Both the position numbers and the translations under genes were made by a program. The notes below the pieces were generated by a model. That model ran no database searches, was not told where the DNA came from, and saw nothing but the letters and a program-made list of their open reading frames with translations. A stretch of 64,000 nt of DNA, taken from positions 13,079,721-13,143,720 of the forward strand of contig CM022676.1 of NCBI GenBank assembly GCA_012295275.1, given 5' to 3'. This DNA comes from Chrysomallon squamiferum. Lineage: Eukaryota > Mollusca > Gastropoda > Neomphalida > Peltospiridae. Positions 20,813 through 35,549 of the stretch are shown piece by piece; position 1 is the stretch's first letter; each line of letters starts with the position of its first letter.

Positions 20813-23800
20813 ATTAAATTCTAGATGCATTGATTGTTTCTGGATTCTGCTTAACTAAGCAAGGAACACTTCATTTCTGTCTTTTATCTCTGATATAACA
20901 AAACAGTAGTTTAAAAACAAATATCTGTATTATATTGATAGTTTTCCTTACAGACTGAGATAAATGTATAGCTTAATGCTTCACACACACACACACTTCA
21001 AAATCTGCTGTTATACAAAGTAAAACCTTTTTAGCGGTCTTGATTATGTTTGCATTAAGGAACTTCTATAACAGATTAACAATATATTAACTAAAACTGT
21101 GATAACTTCAAACCCCAGTTTATTTTCTTTTTCCTTTATTCCCCCATAAATGAAAGAGCATCAGTGTTATTATTACAAACTTTGTTTTTATATAATGTAG
21201 AGATGTTTTTTTTTTTTTTCCCACAAGTAAACCCTTTTGAGTATTTTTGGCCTGAACTCAGAATTTACCAATATGGAATTGTTGACCTGTGCTCTCAGTG
21301 TCTTTTGTTGTGGAATGTCCTGTATGAATGTTTTAATGAGACTAAACAGAATATTTACATTTGATATGATTATATTCCTGATTTATTATCTGAAATTATA
21401 TCTGTGAATTAGATATTACTGTTACTTGTCTAGTTTTAGTAATCAGATTACACTTCTCACATTAGCTTGTCCTTAGATATTACATAATGATAAGAATAGT
21501 AATAATAATAATATTATTTGTTGGATATTTTTATTTTTATTTTTTACAATGTATTATCTCCATTTCACTTGTTTTTTACCATCCAAAGTCTTAATTCCTA
21601 TGTATTTCTTATTTTATTTATTTTAATGTGTTTATATTAGAATCAACAACAGTAGGAACAACACCATCAAGCAGTAAGTTACATACATCCCATTTCTCCC
21701 CCTGACCCTGTGCTAATCATTCAAGTAATCTCTGTTCAGTTTCCACTGTTCCTAATATAAAGACTCTAAAATCTTATAATGCAAAACACTAATGTAATTT
21801 CAATAATAATAATTGTTATAATATTGGTATTGGTGACAAATGTATAATTTTTCAGATCAAGTCCAGTTTGAAAATTTACATAATTTTTAATATTACTTTA
21901 CTATTTAGGTATAAAATTGTGTTAATATTATTATATTAATAGGTAATTGTATATGAATACATGATGTGCATTTACTGGTTAGTTAAATAACTGTCACTTG
22001 GTTGGAGTCTTACATACTGTTGTGTCTCATCCCCTCCTTTACTCATAAAAAAAAAAAAAAAATTGTTACTACATTAAACTTATACTTTAATACATTTGTT
22101 AAAGTTACTAACCCCAATTTTATCAAAACATGAAGCCCAGACTTTTTACTTTTTATTTTATTTTTTTCTACTTTTAGGAAATTTACTCAAAATTCTTAGA
22201 TTTATGTATTTATTTTTAATGTTAGATATCTTTGTCATTTATTTTTCTGTTTACTGCTAGTTTTCCTGCAGATAACATTTTTTTTTTATACATTTTTAAA
22301 TGTTTTAATGTATTGTAATAGAATTTACAACAGCAGAAACAACACAGTCAGTCAGTCAGTGTTTGTATACATATATACATGTGTGTACTCCACTCCTTCC
22401 TTTAACAAGCTTGTATTTATTTAAGTAATAAACTGTATTTAGAATTTTTTTCTGTGACAATGTTTTATTCCATCTTGTGTTTCACACAAAACAGAGGCAA
22501 AACTGAAATCATGTAATTAGAAGGATCACATTAAATAGAATGATAATGGTGAATATAATTAAAATTAATCTTCAGTTCAGTTTTGATAATGATACTAAAA
22601 CAGAGTGAAATAAATAGATGTAATAATTATCTTAACTGAGTCAGCATCGCCTGTTTTTTAGTATTTTATGCGTTTTACTCCAGACTTTATTCAAAAAAAA
22701 TGAAAATAATAATAATAACTGTATCAGATTTTCAGTGATTAGATTAAATATTAAAATTGTAATTTACAATATTTGTTAACATTACTAACTTCAAACTGTA
22801 TATAACAATAAATAAGTTGGCTTGTTATGAGTTATGTCTATAACATTTCGACATCTGTCTGAGAAGATATGGACATCACAGATCACATTTCTGCTATAGC
22901 AAAATAGATAGAAGGAAAATGTACATGTTACAGTCCTATAACAAACATACAATACAATCAGCTAGACTAGAGCATTTTTAACCATCATATCACTCCAGTT
23001 ATAACAGTGAATCAGATGCATCTCAGACTACTTTATTGTCCTTGTTTCTGTTAATTAAAAAAATTAGCTTTTTGTTTACTTTGTCAGTGTAAGGTTAAAG
23101 CTACTTGATTCTCATCTGTGTGTGTGTGTGTGTGTGTGTATGTGTGTGTGTGAAAGAGTTTGAATGTCAGTAATTATTTGCATGTGTTTATATGTGTCTA
23201 AATATGTGCATGTGTATGGCTTACATGCATGCATGTGCATCGCTACTCATCGGTAATAGATTACGTATCTATTTTACATTACACAGTATTTATGTGTAGT
23301 TAATTCTTTTACAAATACATACACCTTTCCTAATTAAATTATTATGCACACATATTTACACATTTTAATGTTGTCATTACTCAGTTTATATTTGTTTTAA
23401 CAGTTACATAATATTAGTCATCTAAGATTGTTAGAAGTTCATCAGCATTTGTATTATGTGCTATTTTTTTCCTTCACAAATTCATAGAACATTACATAAA
23501 TATAGAATATCTGAATTGAACTAGAGTTTCTTACAGATTTCTGTAACACATTATTCACTTTTAGAACTTAAAGCAAATCTAGAAAGAAAGAAAATATTAC
23601 ACAAAACATAATAATATTCAAAGTTAGAAGCTATAAGTCAAATATAGAAATTAATTTACATTTCTTCATTACATTACATGTGTACATATATCTATGTAAA
23701 TATGCATCTAAAAATGTGTATCCATGGATTTGTATATGTATGAGTGTTTGCTTATGTGCGTCAGTTTCTTCATATGTATTTAGGAGAGATGGATAGACAG

Positions 23801-24369
23801 ATAGAAAGACTAATTCTTATTATTTTAACACACTGAAAAATCATATACAGTTGTGCATACCAAACGTTAACTAAAGTAATTTCTGAAATAAAATTATAAC
23901 TGGAAATTATGTTAGGAGGCTAGTGGAGATTATGTGAAACATACAGCAACTCCCCCCAGCTGTGTTACCCACCACTATTAAAGTATGTTCCCATGAGTTT
24001 ACTGTGACATGAGTACAATTGCAAATTGAAGCCTTTTGAAAATGTTAGCAGAAAAGCTGCACATTATAGTTCAATAGTATTGTGAAGAATAAGAGAAAAC
24101 GCCCATCATACAGTATCTGCTGTATTTCGTATAAGAATTACTTCAAATAAAGCAATTCAGTATGAATAAAAACTTTTGTCATTAGAGTTTAGAGTGTAAT
24201 CCATTAATGACAAAACTACACGACTTAACAGAATTGTTGCATATGACATAAAGATATATTTATGAGTTTTTTTATTCCTTCAATAACTAAGAAATAAAAG
24301 AAGCCTGTATCGAACAGGACGCATTTCGAATGAAATGGTAAGAGTTAAAAATGAAAATTAAAAAGGACG
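20813..24369. other. Gene-poor stretch with two possible micro-exons
   Basis: No Ig exon is found. At 21641-21673 a 33-nt segment between ttatattag and gtaagt reads STTVGTTPSS in phase 1-1; a related segment lies at 22322-22361 (FTTAETTQ). They could be Thr-rich stalk exons or chance. A (GT)n tract lies at 23119-23152. Otherwise nothing is recognised. Confidence 0.35.
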
Positions 24370-25708
<1,339 letters not shown>

Positions 25709-25831
25709 GTTTTCGTTAAAAATTAAAATATGATCACAATATGGAATAAATATCAAATTAAAACTATATTTTTTATTCTACTTTTTAACCTCCCATCCAT
25801 ATAATACTAATACTAATACTACTAATAATAA

Positions 25832-25866
<35 letters not shown>

Positions 25867-26184
25867 TAATACTAAATTAATATGAAGTTACGTTAAGCAT
25901 TAACATTTTACAATTTTTGGCTTTTATAAGAAAATAATTATAAAAAAAATAGTTTTAATTTGATATTTATTCCATATTGTGATCATATTTTAATTTTTAA
26001 TATATAAATGTAAAGCTTGAATAAGAAATAAAATAAAATTAAATTAAATACAAAAAAGTTAATGAATAACATTTCTAAACGAAGTAAATGAAAAGAAAAA
26101 GTGAAAATTATAATTATTTTCTTATAAAAGCCAAAAATTGTAAAAGGTTAATGCTTAACTTAACTTCATATTAATTTAGTATTA

Positions 26185-26243
<59 letters not shown>

Positions 26244-27454
26244 TTTATTAGTAGTATTAGTATTAGTATTATATGGATGGGAGGTTAAAAAGTAGAATAA
26301 AAAAATATAGTTCTAGCACTGATAAAAATAAAACCAAAATATATACATTTAGGATCAGTTTCAAGAAAAAGGAAATTAACGGTCTAAGGGGAATAACTCT
26401 AAAATATAATTTCGGAACATTCACTTTTCTTGTACTTTGAATTAATTTTAATTTTCTCTTATTCCTTAATATTGGAATAAATGTAATTATTGAGTTCTTT
26501 ATTTTCAGTATTTTTGGAAACATAACTTTATTGTAATATTATTAAATTTTGTAACATAGTTAACGAAAACAAGTAATCTGAAAATCATTTTAGTGTTGTT
26601 CCTCTTAGACCATAACATTAATTTGTTTTCCTAATAAAAATAAAATAAAGGTATGAACGTAAACAATGAATATAAAGTACTAATAAATATAATAAATGTA
26701 TATTCCTCCGTTTCGAAAAACTTACTTTAAATATAAAGTTTTCATATAGTTTAACTTTTTTCATATTTTTAGTACTAATGTGTAAAATGACCATTTCTGA
26801 TTAGATCGCAATACTAAAATAGAGTTATTCCTCTTAGACCGTTAAGTTACTAATTTATGGTATTGAAAAAAAAAAGTCCTTCTCTTTTATTATTTAATTT
26901 ATAATGATAAAAATAAAACGAAGCCTCACATTCCAACAATATTTAAAAATTTCTTTTTAACAAATATAGTGTATAAAATATTTCTTTAACTGTGACTGAG
27001 TCTTTTTAAGTATTTTGCGTCATTTTTAAATAGAGTTATTTCCCTTACACCGTAAATTTGCTAAATTGGTCGACTCTGTTTATTTATTTATTTATTTATT
27101 GTTGTTGTTGTTGTTGGTATTATTATTATTCCGTAAATATTTCGTTACCCGCCTACATTCTTAACAATAATTTCATTTTCTTCAGTTATTCCTCTTAGGC
27201 CTTTAAGTACTAATTTATGGTATTGAAAAACAGTTCTTCTTTGTTATTATTTAATTTATAATAATAAAAATAAAATGAAGCCTCATATTCCAACAATATT
27301 TTAAAATATGTTTTTAACAAATATATTATATAAAAAAATGTCATTAATTGAGACTGAGTTTTTTTAAAGTATTTTGCGTCATTTTTAAATAGAGTTATTT
27401 CCCTTAGATCGTAAATTTGCTAAATTGGTCGACTTTTTATTTATGTATTTATTT
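25709..27454. repeat. Spacer with nested inverted and tandem repeats
   Basis: Inside the large palindrome, 25717-25770 is complementary to 25949-26000, and 25775-25945 to 26100-26305. A direct tandem pair of about 350-370 bp follows (26821-27190 and 27186-27541), each carrying the recurring phrase tagagttatt-ccctta and ending ttcattttcttcagtt. Confidence 0.65.
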
Positions 27455-27591
27455 ATTAATTATTATTATTATTATTATTCCGTAAATATTTCATTAACCG
27501 CCTACATTATTAACAATAATTTCATTTTCTTCAGTTGTTTAATGCAACATTTTTATTATCGTAACTTGCACCGAGAAAAAAAACAAAAACA

Positions 27592-27637
<46 letters not shown>

Positions 27638-28143
27638 TAAATATTTCATATTAAACACAATTTATTTATTTGTTTCTCTAATATACAGTTGAGTTATCCT
27701 GCTGAATTAAGTCTAAAATTAGTACGTATTTTTATCTTTTTCTTAGAAAACATTTTACAGAAATATCTACTTTTTTTTCTTTCTGGTCCCCATTGTAAGT
27801 GTAAACTGTGCGAGTCAAATGTCAAAATTAGGTGTTTCCCCGCACTGCGTCCATCCAGTCAGCCTCTCTGTGCGAATCATAGCAACTAGGAAGTTCATTT
27901 TTTTTCTGATAATGTGACCTGAAATTTTTAATTTGTTAGATATATATATATATCTAACAAATTAAAAATTATATATATAAAGCCCCATATTAAGAAAAAT
28001 TATAATACATAATAAAACAAATATAACAATAATAATAATACAAATAATAATGATAATAATATATATATATAATGTATCTGTCTAACTCACTCTCTTTTGT
28101 TCCCCACCCGTCCGCTTTCTGTCTCTTTTCCAAATATTAGAGC

Positions 28144-28216
<73 letters not shown>

Positions 28217-28800
28217 AGAGAGAGAGAGATGATCAATTTCTCGTTCCAGCCACAGGCTCTGGTGTGGTTTATTAAATGATGTGGTATGTTGATCCTGTCT
28301 GTGAAAACCGCGTTGTTGTTAATCAAATAACTTATTTTAGTCGTCACCACATTTCCTATGTCAGTCTGAAACTTAACAGCACAAGATGACTGACAGAAAC
28401 TGGTAAATAAAACATTTCTTCTTTTTAAATGAAAAATGAAAAGAGTAATATATTATAATAATATTATAAACACAATACTATAGTATAATAATAAACAAAT
28501 AAACAAACAAACAAACAAATAGGTGCTTGCACAAGTAAATAAATGAAGAAAGAAAGAAAGAGAAATAAAAAATAAAAATAAGGAAAGAAAAAAGTAAAAA
28601 GAGTAAAATACATTTTCTTCTCTTTCTGAACTGATTTCATGTTTCAGCCGCTTCGAAAAAACGGAAAACAATTGTAATTATAATTTTTGTTGTTGTTACA
28701 AACTGTTATGTCATTCTTTTTTATTATCTTTGTTTTTTTTAATTGTCTGAAATAATGTTATACCAAGACCCTGGTCTGTTTGTGTCATGAATGCATTGAT
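27455..28800 (-). repeat. Large inverted repeat, right arm
   Basis: Reverse-complement arm of 24370-25708, with repeat R copy 3 inverted. It stops at base 28800, immediately before the N run, so its true extent is hidden. Confidence 0.8.
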
Positions 28801-29000
28801 NNNNNNNNNNNNNNNNNNNNNNNNNNNNNNNNNNNNNNNNNNNNNNNNNNNNNNNNNNNNNNNNNNNNNNNNNNNNNNNNNNNNNNNNNNNNNNNNNNNN
28901 NNNNNNNNNNNNNNNNNNNNNNNNNNNNNNNNNNNNNNNNNNNNNNNNNNNNNNNNNNNNNNNNNNNNNNNNNNNNNNNNNNNNNNNNNNNNNNNNNNNN
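28801..29000. other. Assembly gap, 200 N
   Basis: Exactly 200 unknown bases, a conventional scaffold-join size rather than a measured length. Any open frame drawn through it is meaningless. Confidence 0.98.
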
Positions 29001-29481
29001 AATAAATGAGGCAATATATGAATTTCAAAGGTTATTATTTATTAGTTAGTTATCTATTTATTTATTATTATCATTTCTGCTAAAAAATTGGAGACGGTTA
29101 TCAACCAGAGCTTATGGTAAGATAAAGATAAAAACATAATTTTATATTTTGTTTTTTTTGGTTGTTGTTTTACGATTTTGTTTTTTTTGTGAAAACGATC
29201 TGTGACATACAAAAAAATCCGTTATTGTTCGAGAGTACATTTCTTAACATTATAGAAACTATGTGTGAAATGCTTTAATATCCATGCTCCATGTAAACGT
29301 CTTAATTATGCACATACGGAATGTTTCGAATTTCAACACTGACAATAACGCTTTTACTTTTTTCTTTTATTCTTTTAAGTGAATCTTTTATCTTTAAAAT
29401 AGTTACATTTGTTAATGATTTGTATATAAGTTATTAAAATGTTCTCCTTTCTGTATGTTCAGTTTGTTATTTTCAAAGTAC

Positions 29482-29574
<93 letters not shown>

Positions 29575-30409
29575 TGCATTTCAGTTATCTTAGAGAGCTG
29601 TAATAAAGTGACAGTGTAATAATATTAAATAGAATGTTGTTGTTTTTCATTATTGACTGAACTTGGGTCTATAAGGCAACATATGATGTCATCCTCCTTT
29701 CTACTATCTTATTTGCTGAAAATAATAACGAAACGGATATTTTCACACAGTATCTGTAATACTGAGATATTTTCACAAAAGATCTGTAATAGTGAGATAT
29801 TTAAATATGATATTTACTGTAATAAAAAAATGGTCATTGTAAGCTGGTTTTAATTTCATTTAGCTAATTTGCTATATTACTTTTATTTACATTGTGTTCT
29901 AAACGAGAACATGATTCCGCTTCAGTTTGGAGTTGGGTTTTGATACAAATAGAAAACGTAATTAAGAAGATAATCTTTTGTAGTTCTGATATCTCTACAG
30001 TCACTTTCTAATTTTTACGAATTAGATGCCTTACATTAAATATAGACAATTAAGTGATAAAATAATGTGTTGATTAATATTTAATATTTTGTTAGAAAAA
30101 GTACATACATTAGATATAAAATAATGAGTTACTGACCTATTCATTAAACAGTCACCATGTAAACAGCTGTAGATTATTTGCTACATTCAAGAATGTAATA
30201 AATGTCGTATACGTTTTGCTGAGTTAGGGGAATGATGTAACCTTCGACAAGAAATCTTCTCTCGTTTTATAAATACAAATATTTTATAAAGAGTCACAAG
30301 ATATGATTTACTAACAAACAATTAAAACATTTAAAAAAAAAAAAATAACATTCTTGTGAAATGTAATGAATAAAGTGAAATAAATATACAAAAAATAGAC
30401 ACATTAATA
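29001..30409. other. Contig start, then class A-type flank
   Basis: 29001-29480 shows nothing recognisable. A long (GA)n tract (29484-29572) follows, and from 29581 on the sequence matches the distal part of the class A 3' flank (compare 1958 and 38290). No class A tail exons precede it. Confidence 0.55.
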
Positions 30410-30565
30410 GAATGACAGCGCTATAGAAATGTGACACAATAACCTAACCTAGATAAAGTACAACTCGTGTACCTGGAAGAAACAAGTTTAGTCAAAACAT
30501 TCACAATGGCGCCATTGAGATATTTACTAGTTTCTGTCATGATTGTTACATGTAGTACAGGGAAG
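30410..30565 (+). pseudogene. Leader cassette with broken splice donor
   Basis: A conserved promoter block is followed by ATG at 30506 encoding MAPLRYLLVSVMIVTCSTG, but the donor reads ggaagt where A3 has gtaatt. The GT is lost, so splicing from this leader should fail. Confidence 0.6.
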
Positions 30566-30784
30566 TTTCATTCATTTTTTTTTTAATTTGGTTTTTCATT
30601 TATTTATTTATTCATTTGTATTATTCAGATTTATGCCGGTTAGAGCCGGTTATTATTATTATTATTATTATTATTATTTAGTTATTCATCTTGTTTATCT
30701 GTTTTTATTATTTTTGATTTTAGTCTTGACAAGAATGAGATATTTTATACCTTAACCGAGATAGAAGTAGACGCTTTACTACAG

Positions 30785-30884
30785 TGACAGCGCTGAAGTA
30801 ATAACGTGACCGAGTAAGATAACCTAGATAGACTGGCTATAACTTGTGTACACGAAAGAAACAAAGTAAATCACAACATACACT
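30785..30884 (+). promoter_or_regulatory. Putative promoter/5' UTR of receptor A2
   Basis: A conserved cassette variant (gcgctgaag, aacgtgac, aacctagata, gtgtacacgaaagaaacaaa) directly before the intact A2 leader ATG. Role inferred from position and repetition. Confidence 0.5.
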
Positions 30885-30939
30885 ATGGCGATAGTGGGAT
30901 ACATACTTGTTTCTGCTTCGATTGTTGGCTATTGTTTAG
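30885..30939 (+). CDS. A2 leader exon
   Basis: Encodes MAIVGYILVSASIVGYCLG with a phase-1 gtaagt donor. Signal-peptide-like, and the nearest intact leader to A2 Ig1. Confidence 0.75.
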
Positions 30940-31787
30940 GTAAGTTTTATTGTTACTATTTAATTCATACATTGAAACAAATATGTTAGATATTACTGAT
31001 ATAAACTGTGTACTGAAAAGTTATTCAGTCTGTGCCCTGGTTAAAGCTAATTCATATTATTTAAACTTAACGTCGTATCTGTGAAAAGAAAATGTAGAGT
31101 GACAGCTAGTATAGTGTTATAATGTTACACTTGGATTATATTTCACATAATGGAGTTGTCGGAAACGATCTAGTTAAATACTTCAAATTGTTACTCTAAA
31201 AATGATCTTCGAGAAACAAAAAAATCATTGAATAATTAAGAGCAAGAAAACAAATCTACGGCAAAATGTGTATAACAGTTATAACTTTTGCAATCCGGAC
31301 ACCATTTGTAATATATCTATCTAGCTATCTATCTGTATATATATATAATTTTGTTTTTCGTGAATAAATGTCCTTGTTCAAACTAAAGTAATGTACGTAA
31401 CACTATACCAAGTTGAATTATACCATAACCAATTTTATAATTATTGATTGTACAATAGCTCATAACACATTAAAATGAAATTGATATACGTACTCTTACA
31501 CTGTTCTTTATTCAGAACATTATGTATCCTTATAATATCTTGTTTCAGTTGCCAGTTATCACTGTAGTGACCAGTTAGTACAGTGTGTAATGAATGATAA
31601 TTAAAATCGTTATTTCACAACTATGTGAACCACTAAATAATTCAAAATTCTAGAGGACTGTATGGTAGTATACGTGCAAAATACATCGTATTATGTGAGG
31701 TTGACTGCCGTATACATTGGAAAAATGTTAGTTACTGAATATCTGAAATAATTAACTTGCGTTTTAAATCCTTTTAGTGATGACAAA

Positions 31788-31849
<62 letters not shown>

Positions 31850-34800
31850 TAACAAATAATTAAAAAAAACTCTGTTTCATTTTTTCAAATCAGCATTTTA
31901 TTTTTTTTTTAGATTTAATGTTATTTTATTTTTTTCCATACAGGTGTATCACTGAAGATATCTGGTTCTTTGTCTTATGCAGTGTTGAATGAGAAATTTT
32001 CATTTACTTGTACCGTGTCACAGGCTGCTGGTCTTAGTGACCTGATACAATTTTATAAACTAACTGGAAGTCAAACACAACAGATAGGTTCTCTCTATCA
32101 GACTGTTGACAGTTGTTCTTTATTCGGTCGTTCTTCTGGCTACACTCCAGTGTGTGGAGAAGGGACAGACGTTGGATCATCAAGTGTAAAGAACTACACG
32201 CTGACCATAAACAGAACTTCAACTGATGATGAAACACTTTGGTGGTGTCAACTGAATACAGCTTTAAACAAGAGCAACAATTTTACTTCACCTGTTTACT
32301 GTAAGTAATTATCATATTATCTAATCATTTTAAAAGTACAATATTAAACATTAAACTAAATAAAATGATATTAATTTGTGTGCGTGTAACATCAAGTAAA
32401 ATTACATTTCAATACGTAGACTGTAGATAATGTTTATTATATACTATTCTAATTTTATTATTTTAGACGGTCCAAACTCTACTACACTCAGTTTAACATC
32501 ACCTGTTGAAGTGGTAGAAGAACAAAATCTCAGTGTTGACTGTGTTGCTGTGTGTAAGCCAAGCTGTTCCTACTCGTGGAAGCTGGGAAATGATGAACTC
32601 ACATCAAACTCTCAACTGAGACTGTCAAACATCAGCAGGAATGAAGCAGGAAATGTTTACACGTGTACAGTGACAAACTCTGAAACAAAACAGTCTGAAA
32701 GTAACACTGTAACACTGACTGTCTTCTGTGAGTTACTCAGATTTTTCTTTGATATTATTGACATCGTTAAAATTTAATAGATAGCATTTAAATTAGAATC
32801 AGTCTAAAACAAAAGAGTCTAAAAGTAATCAGTTGACACTGACAGCTTATTGTGAGCTATAGTTTTTAATATTATTTAGTTTGTATTAAAATATATATTT
32901 AATTTTGAGTCTCGTTTTCACTAGTATTAAATTACAGTAACAACACCGAAACAAAACAGTCTGAAAGAAACAACTGTTTACTTTGAGTTATACTTTGAAA
33001 ATGTTCCCAATCTCTTACTGTTTTCAACAAAACAGTCGCTTTCCAACATTCATAAAAACAGTCTACAGTTATGTCAAGCGCAGTAAGAAGAAAATCACAG
33101 AAATCAGACGTGATGTTGCTCGTACGAGTTTATGCCGAAACTGTAATACATTTTTCAAACCTAAGTATAATAAATTACTGATTTGCTCTTTCATTTCCAG
33201 ATCCACCAAGTTCGTCTCCAGTTGTTTCAGGAACAACGTTTCCTGTGTTTGAGGGTGACACTGTCACACTGAACTGTTCTACAACTGGTGGGAACCCAAA
33301 ACCAAATCTGAACTGGACATGTTATAATCCTGTACACTGCTCTGACAGAGAAGAAACCAGAACGTGTACAATATCTTTCATAGCTAACAGGACTCAGAAT
33401 AACAAAGTGTGTGAGTGTGTTTCTATTTGGAAGTATGGCGTCTACAACTGGGGAAAAAGCAGAAGCTTGACTATTTATTGTAAGTGATTTTTATATTGCT
33501 TGTAATTGATACACATATCAATATATATTACTGGCTAAGTTCAGAATGTTCAGTCGTGGGTTATTGTTGTGGATTAACATACACAAATACATGCAATTCA
33601 ACGATTACAACTTGAAATATTTATGTGTAAAAACAATCATTCGTATCTTTAAGTTTTTTCTTCATATTTTCAAGAAGTGTCAGACATTTTTAATCTGTAA
33701 AGAAAACAACCAAAAAACCATTAACTTACAAGAAGAATAGATACACATAGCTGATTCCAATTTATCCCATTTAAATAGATAGATCGATAGATTGATAGAT
33801 AGATAGATAGATAGATAGACAGATAGATACTGGTTTTGTTATGGATGCTAAATTTGATATACCAGATATTTTTGGTACCATGTAAATAGTTTACGAAATG
33901 TCAGTTTCAGTTTTTCATGAAATATGGATGAAAACATCCACTGGAAATTGAATAAGGATTCACAGTTTCAAATATATTTGTTTTGTATTTACAAATGTTT
34001 CTACCTTAATGTTTCCATTTGAACCTGAATATAACCTTCAAAATACTCATAAGTTAAAACAATAAATCTTACAAAATAGATGTTAACACATACATATGTT
34101 TGTATCTCTGTATGCATGTGTATATATATATATATGTACGTATGCACGTATGTATGTATCGATTTTAATACTTATTTCTAGTACAAAATATTTAATACAC
34201 AACAATTAAAACGAGAATAATTGAAATAAAAGAAAAACATTTTTATATATTGTAAAACAAACGCATTTGAATGTCTTACTTTCAACAGTCCTCTCCAAAG
34301 TAAATAACAATAATAGTAATTTTAGAGCAATTACAGATACAACCAGATTTAATTATATTCCTCTCCTTCTTTATTTGAGAAAATGTGAGGGAAAAAAGTG
34401 AAAAGAAGAGATAAATTCCCCACTTACCTGAATTAAAACGAGAGTTTTTTTAAATAGATCCTCCAAACAAACCAACACTTTCATCAGATCCAAAACAGCC
34501 ATGGCTAGAAAATGAAGGGGGCTCTTTGATTTGTTCTTTACCTGACAGTGGTAAAGGAAATCCAGCAGCTCAGTTTTACTGGATTAGAAATGAAACAAAC
34601 ATACAACACACAGGATCTAAATTGTCACTGACACCTACAAAGGAAGACAATGGAGTCTTATACAAATGTACAGCTGGAAATGAATTCACAGACAGAAATG
34701 GACAACACAGACCTGAATCTAATTCTCTTCATACGAATGTATATTGTATGTTGTTTAAATGTTTTGTATGTTGTTGTTTTCTTTGTTTGTTTGTTTGATT

Positions 34801-35516
34801 TGTTCATTATGACTTTCACATTAAGTAAATAAGTAAATAGTATTGACATAATTTATGAAGATATTTGAATATTGCTTTTGACATGCTCATGTCATCCTGA
34901 TAAATAATAAACAGGAATAAGCAATGGACGTTAACTGTATTTTAGTTCTCCTCAGTAGTTTTCTGCTAAGTAATGAAATCTATGTGAACCGTTTTCTGTT
35001 TCCTCTCAGACTAATTGTATTTTTCCTTGTTTTTTTTTTTTTTTTTTTTTTTTTGTTGCATGTATTATTTTGTTGCTCTTCTTCATTTTACATATATTTG
35101 TATTTCAATCTGTGTAGATGCACCCAGAGTGAGAATTTTATCAGAGAATCACATAAGAGTTGAACTGAGAAAACTTGTGATACTACGCTGTACAGCTGAC
35201 AGTAATCCAGACAGTGTTGTATTTGAATGGCGAACTGGTACAAAACACCACACTGACGGTTCTCTGTTTCAAATCTGCTCATTTCAACAGTCAGACCAAC
35301 GAGAGTACACGTGTTCAGCAACTTCAAAAACTTCTTTTAACACTTCGTTGTCAGGATCTGCCAGTGTCATTGTTACAGGTAACACTATTTACACTTTTTT
35401 CATGTCACCTTTGTTAGCAAACTCAACTGAAATTGTTATTGTTTCAAAATCTGTTAGATCTAGCCAGTGTCAATTTATATATGCAGACTTTATTAAAATG
35501 TGGGTGTGGGTGTGAC

Positions 35517-35549
<33 letters not shown>

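Noticed and set aside
28711-29049. Open frames through the N run
   Set aside because: They consist mostly of unknown residues in an assembly gap.
32983-33252. Open frame before A2 Ig3
   Set aside because: It overlaps the acceptor and start of the Ig3 exon in another frame; the upstream part is intron with decayed repeats of the Ig2 exon end.
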